Origin: Pseudomonas sp. JAI120 | Lineage (GTDB): Bacteria; Pseudomonadota; Gammaproteobacteria; Pseudomonadales; Pseudomonadaceae | Direction: 5' to 3' | Length of the DNA: 64,000 bases | Assembly (NCBI RefSeq): GCF_014207255.1 | Contig: NZ_JACHCZ010000001.1 | Location: 1,665,378-1,729,377, forward strand | Shown here: positions 44,071 to 52,313 of the stretch, piece after piece | How the letters are laid out: every line of letters starts with the position of its first letter | Numbering within the stretch: position 1 is the stretch's first letter | Program-made: the position numbers and the translations under genes | Notes under the pieces: generated by a model | What the model was told of the DNA's origin: nothing | The model's input: only the letters and a program-made list of their open reading frames with translations | Database searches by the model: none

Positions 44071-46016
44071 CAGTTTTTATTCCAGTGAGAGGATTTCTTG
44101 CGCGGCCGCTCTTCAGCATCTGGCTCGTTGCCGCCGGTGACAGCAGCAACCAGCAGATCCAGGTCAAGCCCGAACCGTTGCTGGCAGATGCGCAGGGCGG
44201 CAAGCGCGTACACGAAGCAGTCGAGGGCTTCGTTTCGTCGGCCACCGCTGTCCCAGCGCATCACGCGCTTGCCTTTGGATATGGCTGCCTTTTTCTTTTC
44301 TGAGGTGAGTTGCTTGACCTCCGACTCATCGCAGATCGTGTCATTTGCCGGAAGGTGAACAACGCCTGGCTGAGACACGCCTGCCTGTGAGGCAGCCGTA
44401 TCGACAGGAAGCACCATTCGGCTGTACAGCAACTCTTTGGCGTTGTCGGTGCCCACCTCGGTGAGGAAGACCTTGTGCACCTTGTTCTTCGTGCGCGGAA
44501 AGTTCGCGATCGGCTTGCCGTAGATGGTCGCACCACGGATTGGCACGACCCAGTGCACGCCATGCTTACGGCTTTCGGCGTAGACCTCGTCGGCATAGTG
44601 GCCGCCGGCGTCCCACGTCCAGCGCTCAACCTTCATGACGGTGCCGTCAACCCGAGTGAATTGCCGGTGCAACTCGAGCCCCACCTTGCGGCGAAGCTCT
44701 TCGCTGGCCGGGTCGCCCATCAGAATGAAACGATGGACCAGCCATGCCTCCTCGCCTGGGCCGAACGCCCAGACACGCCCCTCGAAACGGTCGTCCTGGG
44801 TATCGATGCCACCAACAAGAACAAGGCCAAGGGCCGGTACCTGCGGATAGACTTCGCGGCGCCCGTACAGAACTTCGGAGTCGAGCTTCTCGCCCTGGTC
44901 GTCGTCCCACGTTTCGCCGCGCGTGGTGTTCATGAAGGTGATCAGCTTTGAGACATCGCCTTTCACCTTCAGCCATTCTTCGGCCAGGCTGAGCCAGGTG
45001 CTCCATGTGCTGTAAATCGCCCAGATGCTGAAGCTGACGGAGCGCGGGGTGCGCATGATTTCGCCGTCAACCCCAAACCAGTCCATCCCGTCACGGGTCC
45101 AGATGCCAGTGTGCTCGCAGATCCAGCGACCGGTCTTCGACGCCTCAACCATCTCGTTGTGCCAGATCACGCAGGCGGCGTGCTCGCACAAGTACCAAGC
45201 TTTTTCCGCCTCGCCGAGTGCATTCTTTTCCCACTTCAGGCCGAAGTCGCAATCCTTGCCGCCCCACTTGAGTGTCTGCTCCTGATGGCAGTGCGGGCAG
45301 TCGATGTGAAACTTCAGCAGGTATGGCGACTCCTCGACCGCCTTGGTGATCTGGCAGGAGCCGACACGCTTTGGCGTTGAGCCACGAATCGACTTAGGGT
45401 AGATCGCACCATTGAGGCGCTTGTCACCCAGGGTGATCGGCGAGCCCTCACCTTCGACGCTCTCGTCGAAGTTGGACAACTCGTCGTAGATCACCTCGTC
45501 GGCTGACTTCTCGCGGTAGTTGCGCGAAGCCTTACCGCCCCTGATCCATAGTGTCCGGCGGTTGGCGAATATCTTCTGGTCGAGCGTGTTGTCGCTGTGC
45601 TTGCGCCCGAACCACGGAGCCAGGTCACCCACCGCCGGCACGTCACGGATCATGCCGTTGACGTGGCTTTTGCTGATGTCCTCGGCGTCCGGGTCAGTCG
45701 GGCTCCACATCATCACGTTGCGGCGCTTGTGCTGAATCTTGTAGCCGATGTTCGCCATCAACAGCTTGGTGTAACCGATCCGCGCCGATTTAATGAAGTT
45801 GACGACGTTGATCAGGTCGTTGCCCATGCTGTTCAGGATTGCGACCTGGAACGGCTCGGTCGTCCACTTGCCCTCGTTGTAGGAGGACTCAGCGGACATG
45901 TAGAAATTCTTGTCCGCCCACTCTACAGCGGTTTGCGGTGGTTCTTTGTAGAGCGCCTGGAGTCCTAGCTTGATCGACTTGCGCAGATCATTCAGCCACG
46001 GACTCAGCGTACTCAT
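44070..46016 (-). CDS. terminase large subunit (GpA)
   Basis: A 648-residue lambda GpA-family packaging motor. N-terminal ATPase part (FIKSARIGYTKLLMANIGYKIQHKRRNVMMWSPTDPDAEDI), a CPHCH...CEHAAC metal-binding-like cluster near residue 230-290, and the nuclease part starting GGIDTQDDRFEGRVWAFG (Asp residues). GpA terminases normally cut cos sites. It overlaps the small subunit by 29 bases. Confidence 0.95.
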   Translation of the reverse strand: MSTLSPWLNDLRKSIKLGLQALYKEPPQTAVEWADKNFYMSAESSYNEGKWTTEPFQVAILNSMGNDLINVVNFIKSARIGYTKLLMANIGYKIQHKRRNVMMWSPTDPDAEDISKSHVNGMIRDVPAVGDLAPWFGRKHSDNTLDQKIFANRRTLWIRGGKASRNYREKSADEVIYDELSNFDESVEGEGSPITLGDKRLNGAIYPKSIRGSTPKRVGSCQITKAVEESPYLLKFHIDCPHCHQEQTLKWGGKDCDFGLKWEKNALGEAEKAWYLCEHAACVIWHNEMVEASKTGRWICEHTGIWTRDGMDWFGVDGEIMRTPRSVSFSIWAIYSTWSTWLSLAEEWLKVKGDVSKLITFMNTTRGETWDDDQGEKLDSEVLYGRREVYPQVPALGLVLVGGIDTQDDRFEGRVWAFGPGEEAWLVHRFILMGDPASEELRRKVGLELHRQFTRVDGTVMKVERWTWDAGGHYADEVYAESRKHGVHWVVPIRGATIYGKPIANFPRTKNKVHKVFLTEVGTDNAKELLYSRMVLPVDTAASQAGVSQPGVVHLPANDTICDESEVKQLTSEKKKAAISKGKRVMRWDSGGRRNEALDCFVYALAALRICQQRFGLDLDLLVAAVTGGNEPDAEERPRKKSSHWNKN

Positions 46017-46533
46017 CTAATAATTCCGGAAGTTGCTCGCCAAAGCTGGCGGCAATATTTCGAGCAAGCGCAATCTCCCGCTCGACCGACTCGATGATGC
46101 GCGGGTCAACCTCCGGGTGGCGTCGAGTGACGGTCTTGCCGACGGTGTCCAGTTTCGAGCCGATCTGAGCGGCGATTTTTGCCAGGGCAAATGTGGCGAA
46201 TGGAACGGGCACGAGCTGCTTGTCCAGCACCAGGTTCTTCTTCTCCTGGGCAATGCGCTGAGCAGCGGTGAGGCCACGACGCTCTTCGAGCAGCTTGTAC
46301 TCGATCAGCGGATCGAGACCTTCGGTTCCATCCCCCGCCGGTTGTTGTTTCCGCTGCGCGTGTTCAACGCGGTTTTCCACCACGTTCTGCACCGTGTAGA
46401 ACGCCTCCCGACCGATGCGTGCGACGGGCGCAACTCCCCATTTGTCAAAGGCTTGCGGGGAAATCCCGAGGCTCGAAGCCATCTCGGATTTGTTCAACCA
46501 CCCGCGCTGTTTGGTTGTTTCGTTTTTGGCCAT
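45988..46533 (-). CDS. terminase small subunit (Nu1/DUF1441-like)
   Basis: A 181-residue DNA-packaging protein. N-terminal HTH region (MAKNETTKQRGWLNKSEMASSLGISPQAFDKWGVAPVAR) recognises cos, followed by helical region for binding the large subunit. Start at 46533 matches the family; the frame opens 39 bases before. Confidence 0.88.
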   Translation of the reverse strand: MAKNETTKQRGWLNKSEMASSLGISPQAFDKWGVAPVARIGREAFYTVQNVVENRVEHAQRKQQPAGDGTEGLDPLIEYKLLEERRGLTAAQRIAQEKKNLVLDKQLVPVPFATFALAKIAAQIGSKLDTVGKTVTRRHPEVDPRIIESVEREIALARNIAASFGEQLPELLDEYAESVAE

Positions 46534-46685
46534 GATTAAACAACAACCAACCGTGGGAAAAAGGTCATACATATTTGGCGCGCGGGGCCCGAATTACCCG
46601 CATGGGGCTGGGGGACGGGGAAGGACCCAAAGGGGGGGGTGGCGCACCACCTTGGTGCATCACATCTTCCCGCAATTGAGAATCC
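46534..46685. other. candidate cos (packaging) region
   Basis: The gap upstream of the small terminase is very G-rich on the plus strand (GGGGCTGGGGGACGGGGAAG, then a run of nine Gs) and contains a perfect hyphenated palindrome GCACCA-CCT-TGGTGC (46644-46658). GpA-type terminases act on a cos site that usually lies next to the small subunit gene. The cut site itself cannot be identified by eye. Confidence 0.5.
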
Positions 46686-47426
46686 CTATCGTTTCGTAGC
46701 CAGAGCCTTGTCCATGGCGCTCTGGAACTCGCGCACCCGGTTAGCCTTCACGATGTTTTCCGCGATCTTGTAGAAAGGAATGATGACTCGGTAACCAGGC
46801 TCAGCATCAATGAAGATGAACACCGGACGAACTGCATCACCCCACGCTGTCTTCTTTCGCTCCCACACACCCTGGGTGCCGTCGACTTCACCGGCAAAAT
46901 ACTTCTGGGCATTGCCCTTGCGCTTACTGCGCTTACTGCCAGTGGCGTTGGCCTGCACACCGCTGACAGTCTCGGCAGCACCAAGGCCCGACAGGATCTT
47001 CATGATCGTGCCGCGAGGAACGTTGCCGAACTGATTGAGTGCAGATGCCGCTGGCAGTGCGTACTGCCCTGTCTTCATGATCCCTTTAGCGATCAGTGCT
47101 TTCTCGAAACGCTTATGAGGCCGGCGACCACCCTTCACTGCCTGCTGCAGGTATGTGTCAGCGGGAACACCAGATGTCCACGCGTCCTTGAAGAACGTAC
47201 GTGCTTCCGGCTTACCCTTCGTGGCGGGCTTCACATAAAGGCTATTCAACGTCGTTGTCGTGGGCCGATCAATGCGCGCCTTCAATACCGACAACTCACC
47301 TTTCTTCACCAGCACAGCAAGGCGGGTCGCCATCAGCGCAAAGGCGAATGGCAGTTGTTTTTCACCAACCGTTCGAAGCGCCTTCGATAGATCTTCGATG
47401 TTGGTTCGAGCATTGATCTGGAACAT
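46686..47426 (-). CDS. phage protein of unknown function between spanins and terminase
   Basis: A 246-residue basic protein, MFQINARTNIEDLSKALRTVGEKQLPFAFALMATRLAVLVKKG. Related proteins occur beside terminase in Pseudomonas phages; the RGTIMKILSGLGAAETVSGVQANATGSKRSKRKGNAQKYFAGEVDGTQGVWERKK region is strongly basic. It may be structural, but this cannot be shown. It starts 19 bases after the Rz1 stop. Confidence 0.7.
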   Translation of the reverse strand: MFQINARTNIEDLSKALRTVGEKQLPFAFALMATRLAVLVKKGELSVLKARIDRPTTTTLNSLYVKPATKGKPEARTFFKDAWTSGVPADTYLQQAVKGGRRPHKRFEKALIAKGIMKTGQYALPAASALNQFGNVPRGTIMKILSGLGAAETVSGVQANATGSKRSKRKGNAQKYFAGEVDGTQGVWERKKTAWGDAVRPVFIFIDAEPGYRVIIPFYKIAENIVKANRVREFQSAMDKALATKR

Positions 47427-47445
47427 CTGAGATCACCACGGTTGG

Positions 47446-47718
47446 CTACTTGCTCTGGCTGCGCTTGATCTGGGCATCCACCTGGTCGGCACAAGTGTCG
47501 AGGAGGTTGATTGCCCTGTCCTTCAACTCCCACACATCGCCATTCAGGCGAAGGTCAGCGGCATCCTCATCAACTCGCTCGCACGGGATCAGCTCAGGGG
47601 CTTCGATTCTTACCGCCTGGGTCTTTGTCACTACCGCCGGCTTTGCCGCGCAGGCCGTCAGGCAGAGGCTGAGCAGCCCAATCACGAACAGGCTTGCTGT
47701 TGCGCTTGAGGTCTTCAA
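47446..47718 (-). CDS. Rz1-like o-spanin lipoprotein
   Basis: A 90-residue outer-membrane lipoprotein: MKTSSATASLFVIGLLSLCLTACAAKP with lipobox LTAC (Cys23). The TTG start at 47718 follows GGAG by 7 bases and removes a non-signal extension. It begins inside the Rz gene in another frame, the hallmark of Rz/Rz1 pairs. Together they fuse inner and outer membranes at lysis. Confidence 0.85.
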   Translation of the reverse strand: MKTSSATASLFVIGLLSLCLTACAAKPAVVTKTQAVRIEAPELIPCERVDEDAADLRLNGDVWELKDRAINLLDTCADQVDAQIKRSQSK

Positions 47719-47980
47719 AGTTCTTCTCCGCCTTCTTTGCTTTGTCCTGGCTGGCCCTGAGGCGCTTTGCCAGATCGGCCTGGTACTCCGCATTGCGCTT
47801 TGCTTCAGCGCGCAGCGTGGTGATGGTGGCCTGGCTTTCGGTATTGGCCTTTATGGCGTCATCCTTGGCCTGTACCTCGACGCGCTTTTCTTCGCGGAGA
47901 TCCTCAAGCCGAAGTTGCTGAATACCAACCAGCAGAAGACCCACCAGGGCGATGATGATTGCTGCCGCGATCGCCTTCAT
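47594..47980 (-). CDS. Rz-like i-spanin
   Basis: A 128-residue protein with one N-terminal transmembrane helix (AIAAAIIIALVGLLLVGIQQL) and a long periplasmic coiled coil (LREEKRVEVQAKDDAIKANTESQATITTLRAEAKRNAEYQADLAKRLRASQDKAKKAEKNFEDL). It overlaps the holin by 4 bases and holds the Rz1 start. Confidence 0.87.
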   Translation of the reverse strand: MKAIAAAIIIALVGLLLVGIQQLRLEDLREEKRVEVQAKDDAIKANTESQATITTLRAEAKRNAEYQADLAKRLRASQDKAKKAEKNFEDLKRNSKPVRDWAAQPLPDGLRGKAGGSDKDPGGKNRSP

Positions 47981-48300
47981 GCCGAATCAACCTTTTTGCC
48001 CAGGAAGCGGATGATCATGTCCCTGATCGCAGTCACGCCGATGAAGCCAATGGCACCACCGGCAGCAACGGACAAACTTGGGGGCCAAGTCATCCACTCG
48101 ATGATGCTGCTTGCCGACAGGCTGAGCGCGCCACAAATGAGGGCCTCCAAGATGATCCGCCACTTGTTTGGCTCTTTGGCTTCGTACAGAACGCGAAGAA
48201 GAGTAATCGTGACGGCCATGATTGCGCCCTGCCATAGCGGGTTCGAGAGGGCTAGCCAGATTTGGGCCCACGTGTCTGGCTTGTCTGGCATGGGTGGCAT
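47977..48300 (-). CDS. phage holin
   Basis: A 107-residue protein with about three hydrophobic segments (PLWQGAIMAVTITLLRVLY; ILEALICGALSLSASSIIEW; LSVAAGGAIGFIGVTAIRDMII) and a basic C-terminus. Start at 48300 has a perfect GGAGG ribosome binding site; the frame opens 60 bases before. It starts the lysis cassette and late operon, downstream of the Q-dependent terminators. Confidence 0.88.
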   Translation of the reverse strand: MPPMPDKPDTWAQIWLALSNPLWQGAIMAVTITLLRVLYEAKEPNKWRIILEALICGALSLSASSIIEWMTWPPSLSVAAGGAIGFIGVTAIRDMIIRFLGKKVDSA

Positions 48301-48388
48301 CCGGATTTCCTCCCTCTCGGGGAGATTGATAAATCCGGCCCCATCAGCACTCCCGGCCATAGCAACGGGTGTGGTGGAGCCGAAAACG

Positions 48389-48414
48389 AAAAAGCCCCGG
48401 CGAATGCCGAGGCT
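48389..48414 (-). terminator. late-leader terminator 1
   Basis: On the minus strand AGCCTCGGCATTCGCCGGGGCTTTTT forms a GC-rich hairpin with five Ts, 90 bases before the holin. A typical site of Q antitermination. Confidence 0.88.
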
Positions 48415-48432
48415 CTGTGAACTGTAGAAAGC

Positions 48433-48459
48433 AAAAAGCCCATCTCGAAGATGGGCTTT
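48433..48459 (-). terminator. late-leader terminator 2
   Basis: Stem GCCCATCT/AGATGGGC with a short loop and T-run on the minus strand, placed about 30 bases from the late promoter. Works in tandem with terminator 1. Confidence 0.88.
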
Positions 48460-48489
48460 GCACGCGGAAAAACCGCAAAGTAACTTGAA

Positions 48490-48517
48490 TCTATAGGCAT
48501 GGCCCGGGGTATGTCAA
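48490..48517 (-). promoter_or_regulatory. putative late promoter (pR'-like)
   Basis: On the minus strand TTGACA (48517-48512), a 16-base spacer and TATAGA (48495-48490). It lies upstream of the two terminators and the holin, downstream of Q: the same layout as lambda pR'-tR'. No other consensus promoter stands out in this gap. Confidence 0.8.
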
Positions 48518-48646
48518 CAGCAAGATTCTGCCCGAAATAATTTGACCACACAAATAAACATCAACATACTTCAAACAACACCATGGCACACCAAAGTGCC
48601 TCAGTGGATACTAAAAGGCATTAAGCCACCTACAAAGGAACCGATT

Positions 48647-48967
48647 ATGAAAATCGACCTCGCAGCAACAACGCTGTACTCCATCAACCAAGTCTGTGAA
48701 AAGCTTGGCGTTTCCCGCAGCACCCTCGACCGCTGGCGTGGAGTTTCGAAAGCGCTTGGCGTTTCGTCCGGCGGCATGTCGGCCATGACCTCCGGCAAGA
48801 ATCTGCTGGATGCCATGAACGGTGCGCCAAGCTTTCCGAAGCCTGACACGTACCTGAACGGCGCCCCACGCTGGACCATCCAGACCTTGAACGCCTGGGT
48901 GAACGCAAACAACGCTCCCCGCCAACGGGTCAACGCCTTCGGCCAATTCGAAGAAAGCGACGAATGA
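48647..48967 (+). CDS. HTH protein (excisionase/AlpA-like)
   Basis: A 106-residue protein with helix-turn-helix MKIDLAATTLYSINQVCEKLGVSRSTLDRWRGVSKALG, followed by a proline-rich end. It resembles MerR/AlpA DNA-binding factors and could be the excisionase or a regulator of late genes. Start 48647 has AAGGA upstream. Opposite in direction to all neighbours between 47.4 and 55.2 kb. Confidence 0.75.
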   Translation: MKIDLAATTLYSINQVCEKLGVSRSTLDRWRGVSKALGVSSGGMSAMTSGKNLLDAMNGAPSFPKPDTYLNGAPRWTIQTLNAWVNANNAPRQRVNAFGQFEESDE

Positions 48968-49007
48968 CCGCAACCAGGCGGGGATGCACCAGCCTCCCCG
49001 CCACCAC

Positions 49008-49361
49008 TCAAGCGGCCTCGCGCCTCGACTCCAAAGCCCCATCGATCCAAGCAATCCCCGCCTTCCAGAGCTGTCTCGTCTTCTCCTCGCCGAATTTCAT
49101 CTTCTTGCCTACCTCCATCAGCGACGTGTCCCGGCTGGTGTAATAGCGCATCAGCACCTGCCCGCACTCCGGGTAACGCTTCAGCAGGCGACCCATCAAC
49201 CCGTCAATCAACAAGGCGTCGTCATCCGTGATCATCGGCGAAAGGATCGTGTTCTCGCGGGAGGCGCAGCAGGACACGCCGGAGCCCAGGACCACCCACC
49301 GGCCCCAATGCTCCAGCAGATCCTCAGCGTTGCGTTCTTTAAATGTCGGTGTGAAGGCCAT
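49008..49361 (-). CDS. antitermination protein Q-like
   Basis: A 117-residue protein with C-terminal HTH RYYTSRDTSLMEVGKKMKFGEEKTRQLWKAGIAWIDGALE, the phage antitermination Q type. It would load on RNA polymerase at the late promoter 500 bases downstream and let it pass the two terminators. It is the last gene of the early leftward operon. Confidence 0.82.
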   Translation of the reverse strand: MAFTPTFKERNAEDLLEHWGRWVVLGSGVSCCASRENTILSPMITDDDALLIDGLMGRLLKRYPECGQVLMRYYTSRDTSLMEVGKKMKFGEEKTRQLWKAGIAWIDGALESRREAA

Positions 49362-49364
49362 GGC

Positions 49365-49685
49365 TCAATCCCCTGTGAAGTTGGTGGCACCTGGGCCACG
49401 GCGGTTGTTCTCGTCGTACTGGGCGGCCGCGCCTGTCATAAGCGCGGGCCGCTTCAATTGTCCAATCTGACGGTCTGCGGCCTGGAGCCGGATGCTCAAT
49501 TGAGTCACCAGCACGTCCAGCGGTAGCGCCTCGCCAGTTTCGGGGGTCACCCAGCCCGAGGCGTTGCACTGCACGCAGGCCAGTTCATGGAATACGCCGC
49601 TGATAACCGCCCGACCACGACATGCCGGGCACTTGGCCAGGTCGAGCATGGCGGCGCGGAAAGCGGGGCCGTGGGACTTCTTCAC
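49365..49685 (-). CDS. phage zinc-finger-like hypothetical protein
   Basis: A 106-residue protein with two CxxC pairs (CPACRGR...CVQCNASG), like a DnaJ-type zinc finger, and a helical part after it. It lies between Q and the gene before it with an ATGA overlap. Function unknown. Confidence 0.7.
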   Translation of the reverse strand: MKKSHGPAFRAAMLDLAKCPACRGRAVISGVFHELACVQCNASGWVTPETGEALPLDVLVTQLSIRLQAADRQIGQLKRPALMTGAAAQYDENNRRGPGATNFTGD

Positions 49686-49894
49686 TTACTTTCCTCCATC
49701 AATCTCTGATGCAGATCACGGATATTCAATTTCGGATCGCTTCGACTGAGCTCCCCGTAAACCTTGAACTCACACCCCGAAGTCATGCAGAGCAGCAAGT
49801 ACTCCCCACCCTCTGCGGCGCGACATATCCGCATCGCACTGATGTCTCCCGGCTGAACGGCGAGATGGGTGCGAGGATCGACCAAAACCATCAT
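49682..49894 (-). CDS. phage hypothetical protein
   Basis: A 70-residue protein, MMVLVDPRTHLAVQPGDISAMRICRAAEGGEYLLLCMTSGCEFKVYGELSR, beta-rich. Not recognised. Starts 16 bases after the integrase stop and overlaps the following gene by 4 bases. Confidence 0.65.
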   Translation of the reverse strand: MMVLVDPRTHLAVQPGDISAMRICRAAEGGEYLLLCMTSGCEFKVYGELSRSDPKLNIRDLHQRLMEESK

Positions 49895-49910
49895 TTTTAA
49901 ACCTCGCCTT

Positions 49911-51191
49911 TTATGGTTTCTGGATTTGGCTAAAGGCCGCGCCGTTCAAGGCCTCGGCGTCATTGTGCGAATTTCCGTTTCTAGTCATGGTCGAGCGGTG
50001 AATCAGGTTGAAACCCTTCCCGTCTAACCAGTCGTGCCACTTCACCAACGCCTCGCGCTTGAGCAGTTCGGCCGAGGTGTGGATATAGGTCTGCACGTTG
50101 CGGGTCATCGTGTGGTTGACCAGCATCTCGCCGATGAGGAAGTCGACGCCCAGGTCTGTCCACCCGGTGCGGGCAACCTTGCGCAGGTCGTGGCTTGTCC
50201 ACTCGCCCTTACCAAGCCGCGTGAACACGGCGCAGGCCTGGCTATCACTGATCGGGCCACGGCCGCGCGCCGGGAACACGTAGGTGCCCTTGTAGCCCTT
50301 GGCCGACTGCAACGCCCGGTAGCGTTCCAGCAGGGCGCACACCTGGTGGGTCAGCGGCAGGTGGTGCTCGCAGCGGGTCTTGGTGTTCTCGGTGGGGATA
50401 AACCACTCACCCTGCTCGCCCAGGGTCAGGTGGGACCACTGGGCCTGCCTGGTTTCCCCGGAGCGAGTGCCGTGGCACAGCATCATCAGAGCCAGCATGC
50501 AATCCTGCGGGTGCTGGTCGAACCCGTCGGCCAGTTGCCCGATGACCTCTTCGAGCTGCACGGCACGCAGGCGAGATGGCTTTGGCTGGATCCGGGCCTT
50601 AGTGAAGTCGGTGAACTTAAATCCGGCGATGGGGTTGGTGGTGATCAGGCGCAGCTTCTCGGCTTGGCGGAACGCGACCACCAACACGCCCCACATCAAT
50701 CGGACGTAGGACAGCGACATTTCGGCCTGCATCGGCCACATGACCAACTTGTCGAGCACGGACCGGTCAACCTCTTCCACCGACAGATCGGCGAGCCGTG
50801 GCTTCAGGTGGCAAGAGATGATTGAGGTGTTGGTAGACCTGCGCTTTGCCGACAAGCTGCGGTCAACGGACTGGCGGGCCGTGAACCAGTCCAGCAACTG
50901 GCCAACGGTCTGCAAGGTGCCGGCGGCGGCTGATGCCTTGGGGTCGGCCGCCAGGCGCTCGCGGATCTTCGGCAGTGCATTGATCAGCCCTTTCACCGGC
51001 AGCTGGGGAAACCCGGCGATCTTCTCCCACTTGCTGCCCGACACCAGATACCAGGTTCCGCGATCACGGTTTTGGTGGAAGCGGAAATACACGCCAGGGT
51101 ACCGCGCGTCACGCAGATCGCGGATCTGGGCGTTGCTGGACTGCCGCCGGATCTCCGCATCGGTAAACGAAGTGAGTATTGTCTGGGTCAT
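49911..51191 (-). CDS. tyrosine recombinase (integrase) inside replication operon
   Basis: A 426-residue site-specific integrase. Catalytic residues Arg243 (GTRSGET), His334 and Arg337 (SHDLRK), His360 (NHTMT) and Tyr369 (QTYIH) are visible; an SAM-like core-binding domain precedes at about residues 93-185. Start ATG overlaps the nuclease stop by 4 bases, so it is translationally coupled to the replication genes. Integrases are usually beside attP; here it is 26 kb from attL. It may be the one that inserted the phage in folE, or a second one exists beyond the window. Confidence 0.93.
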   Translation of the reverse strand: MTQTILTSFTDAEIRRQSSNAQIRDLRDARYPGVYFRFHQNRDRGTWYLVSGSKWEKIAGFPQLPVKGLINALPKIRERLAADPKASAAAGTLQTVGQLLDWFTARQSVDRSLSAKRRSTNTSIISCHLKPRLADLSVEEVDRSVLDKLVMWPMQAEMSLSYVRLMWGVLVVAFRQAEKLRLITTNPIAGFKFTDFTKARIQPKPSRLRAVQLEEVIGQLADGFDQHPQDCMLALMMLCHGTRSGETRQAQWSHLTLGEQGEWFIPTENTKTRCEHHLPLTHQVCALLERYRALQSAKGYKGTYVFPARGRGPISDSQACAVFTRLGKGEWTSHDLRKVARTGWTDLGVDFLIGEMLVNHTMTRNVQTYIHTSAELLKREALVKWHDWLDGKGFNLIHRSTMTRNGNSHNDAEALNGAAFSQIQKP

Positions 51192-51619
51192 GCGGCGGCC
51201 TTGGTTTGAGGTTGAAGTAGGTAGGCCCTGATGGCCTCAATGGCGTCGACGTGCCCACGGCAAACGATGGCCAGGTAACCCTGATCGGTCAGCGCCTGCA
51301 GGTATGCGTCCTGGGCGGGGGAGACGGCGGCGTCATACGGCGCCCGGGCTTTGAATTCGATGTACAGGCCGAAGTAACCGCCGCGGGCCATCGGCAGTAC
51401 CAGGTCAGGAACACCGGCCTTCACGCCCTGCTCTTTCAGCTTGATCGCCACCAGCTTGTGCCGGTGCCCACCGTTCGGGACGTGGTAGATCAGCTTCGAG
51501 GCGGCGGGATAGCGAAGGCTGATTTCCTTGATCAGGGCTGCCTGCTCCAGGCCTTCCCGGTCCACGGCCTTGGCCCGCGCCGGCTTCGGGCTGAATGGTT
51601 TCACAGTGAAAGGCTTCAT
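51188..51619 (-). CDS. VRR-NUC-type nuclease
   Basis: A 143-residue protein starting MKPFTVKPFSPKPARAKAVD. The VRR-NUC (PD-(D/E)XK) pattern is visible: IKEISLRYPAASKLIYHVPNGGHR, KLKEQGVKAGVPDLVLPMARGGYFGLYIEFKA. Phages use this fold in recombination and repair (Holliday-junction type). Start 51619 is set by the ATGA overlap with the upstream gene. Confidence 0.87.
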   Translation of the reverse strand: MKPFTVKPFSPKPARAKAVDREGLEQAALIKEISLRYPAASKLIYHVPNGGHRHKLVAIKLKEQGVKAGVPDLVLPMARGGYFGLYIEFKARAPYDAAVSPAQDAYLQALTDQGYLAIVCRGHVDAIEAIRAYLLQPQTKAAA

Positions 51620-52020
51620 TTCGCAGTCACCTTTTTTCCATCCGGGTGATGCCCGGGAGAGGTGCAGAAATCGAATGCCCAGCAGCCCTTTCCCCAGGTC
51701 CAAGGCTTCCATGTTTCCGCGAAAGGAACCCAGCGGCCGACCACATCACGAAAGCCTGTTCGGCTTCCGCATGAACCACACACACGGCGGTGATCGAACG
51801 CGTTTTCGTGGCTCGCACCAAATGGGCAGTCGTGCACGGCTGAACAATCCTTGCAGATCACCACGTTCTCGCAGGGGCCGGCGCGCTCTTTGAGGGCAGT
51901 CATCTGCTCAAGCAGCCGGTAAAAGTTTGGCGTTGTCAGCGACGCGGCATCCATCCTGGGAGGGAAGCCGATGCGTGTGAGTGCCTCAGCCTGAATTTCC
52001 ATGTTGTCTTTGAGTTTCAA
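51616..52020 (-). CDS. phage protein with Cys-rich zinc clusters
   Basis: A 134-residue protein with several CxxC pairs (CENVVICKDCSAVHDC, CGSCGSRTGF), probably zinc-binding. TTG start overlaps the DUF1364 stop, with AAGGTG 6 bases upstream; an ATG at 52002 is the alternative. Function unknown; may be a NinG/Nin-type factor. Confidence 0.68.
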   Translation of the reverse strand: MKLKDNMEIQAEALTRIGFPPRMDAASLTTPNFYRLLEQMTALKERAGPCENVVICKDCSAVHDCPFGASHENAFDHRRVCGSCGSRTGFRDVVGRWVPFAETWKPWTWGKGCWAFDFCTSPGHHPDGKKVTAK

Positions 52021-52313
52021 AGTTTCACCTTGCCTTCACGGATCAGGATGTCCTGGGTGCGCATGACGCCCTCAGCCAGAAACAGCCGGATCTCGTACTT
52101 GGTCAGCTCGCCAGGTGCGCGCAGACGCCCGTCGGCGATGTCGTGGCAGTAACCGCAGGCCCAGGCGGCCTGGAAGTCGTTGGGCTTCATGCCCATGCCG
52201 CAGGTGCCGGCCAGGCGGTAGTGCGCCAGCACCGTGGTGGACGACTCGCAAGAGCACCCAGGGAATCGGACCTGGCACTCTCGATCCCGGGCGGCGGCGG
52301 TGAGTCTGCTCAT
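52017..52313 (-). CDS. DUF1364 family phage protein
   Basis: A 98-residue protein, MSRLTAAARDRECQVRFPGCSCESSTTVLAHYRLAGTCGMGMKPNDFQAAWACGYCHDIADGR, rich in Cys/His and matching DUF1364, an HNH-like/NinX family in lambdoid phages. Probably a nuclease-type zinc protein. Overlaps both neighbours by 4 bases. Confidence 0.85.
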   Translation of the reverse strand: MSRLTAAARDRECQVRFPGCSCESSTTVLAHYRLAGTCGMGMKPNDFQAAWACGYCHDIADGRLRAPGELTKYEIRLFLAEGVMRTQDILIREGKVKL

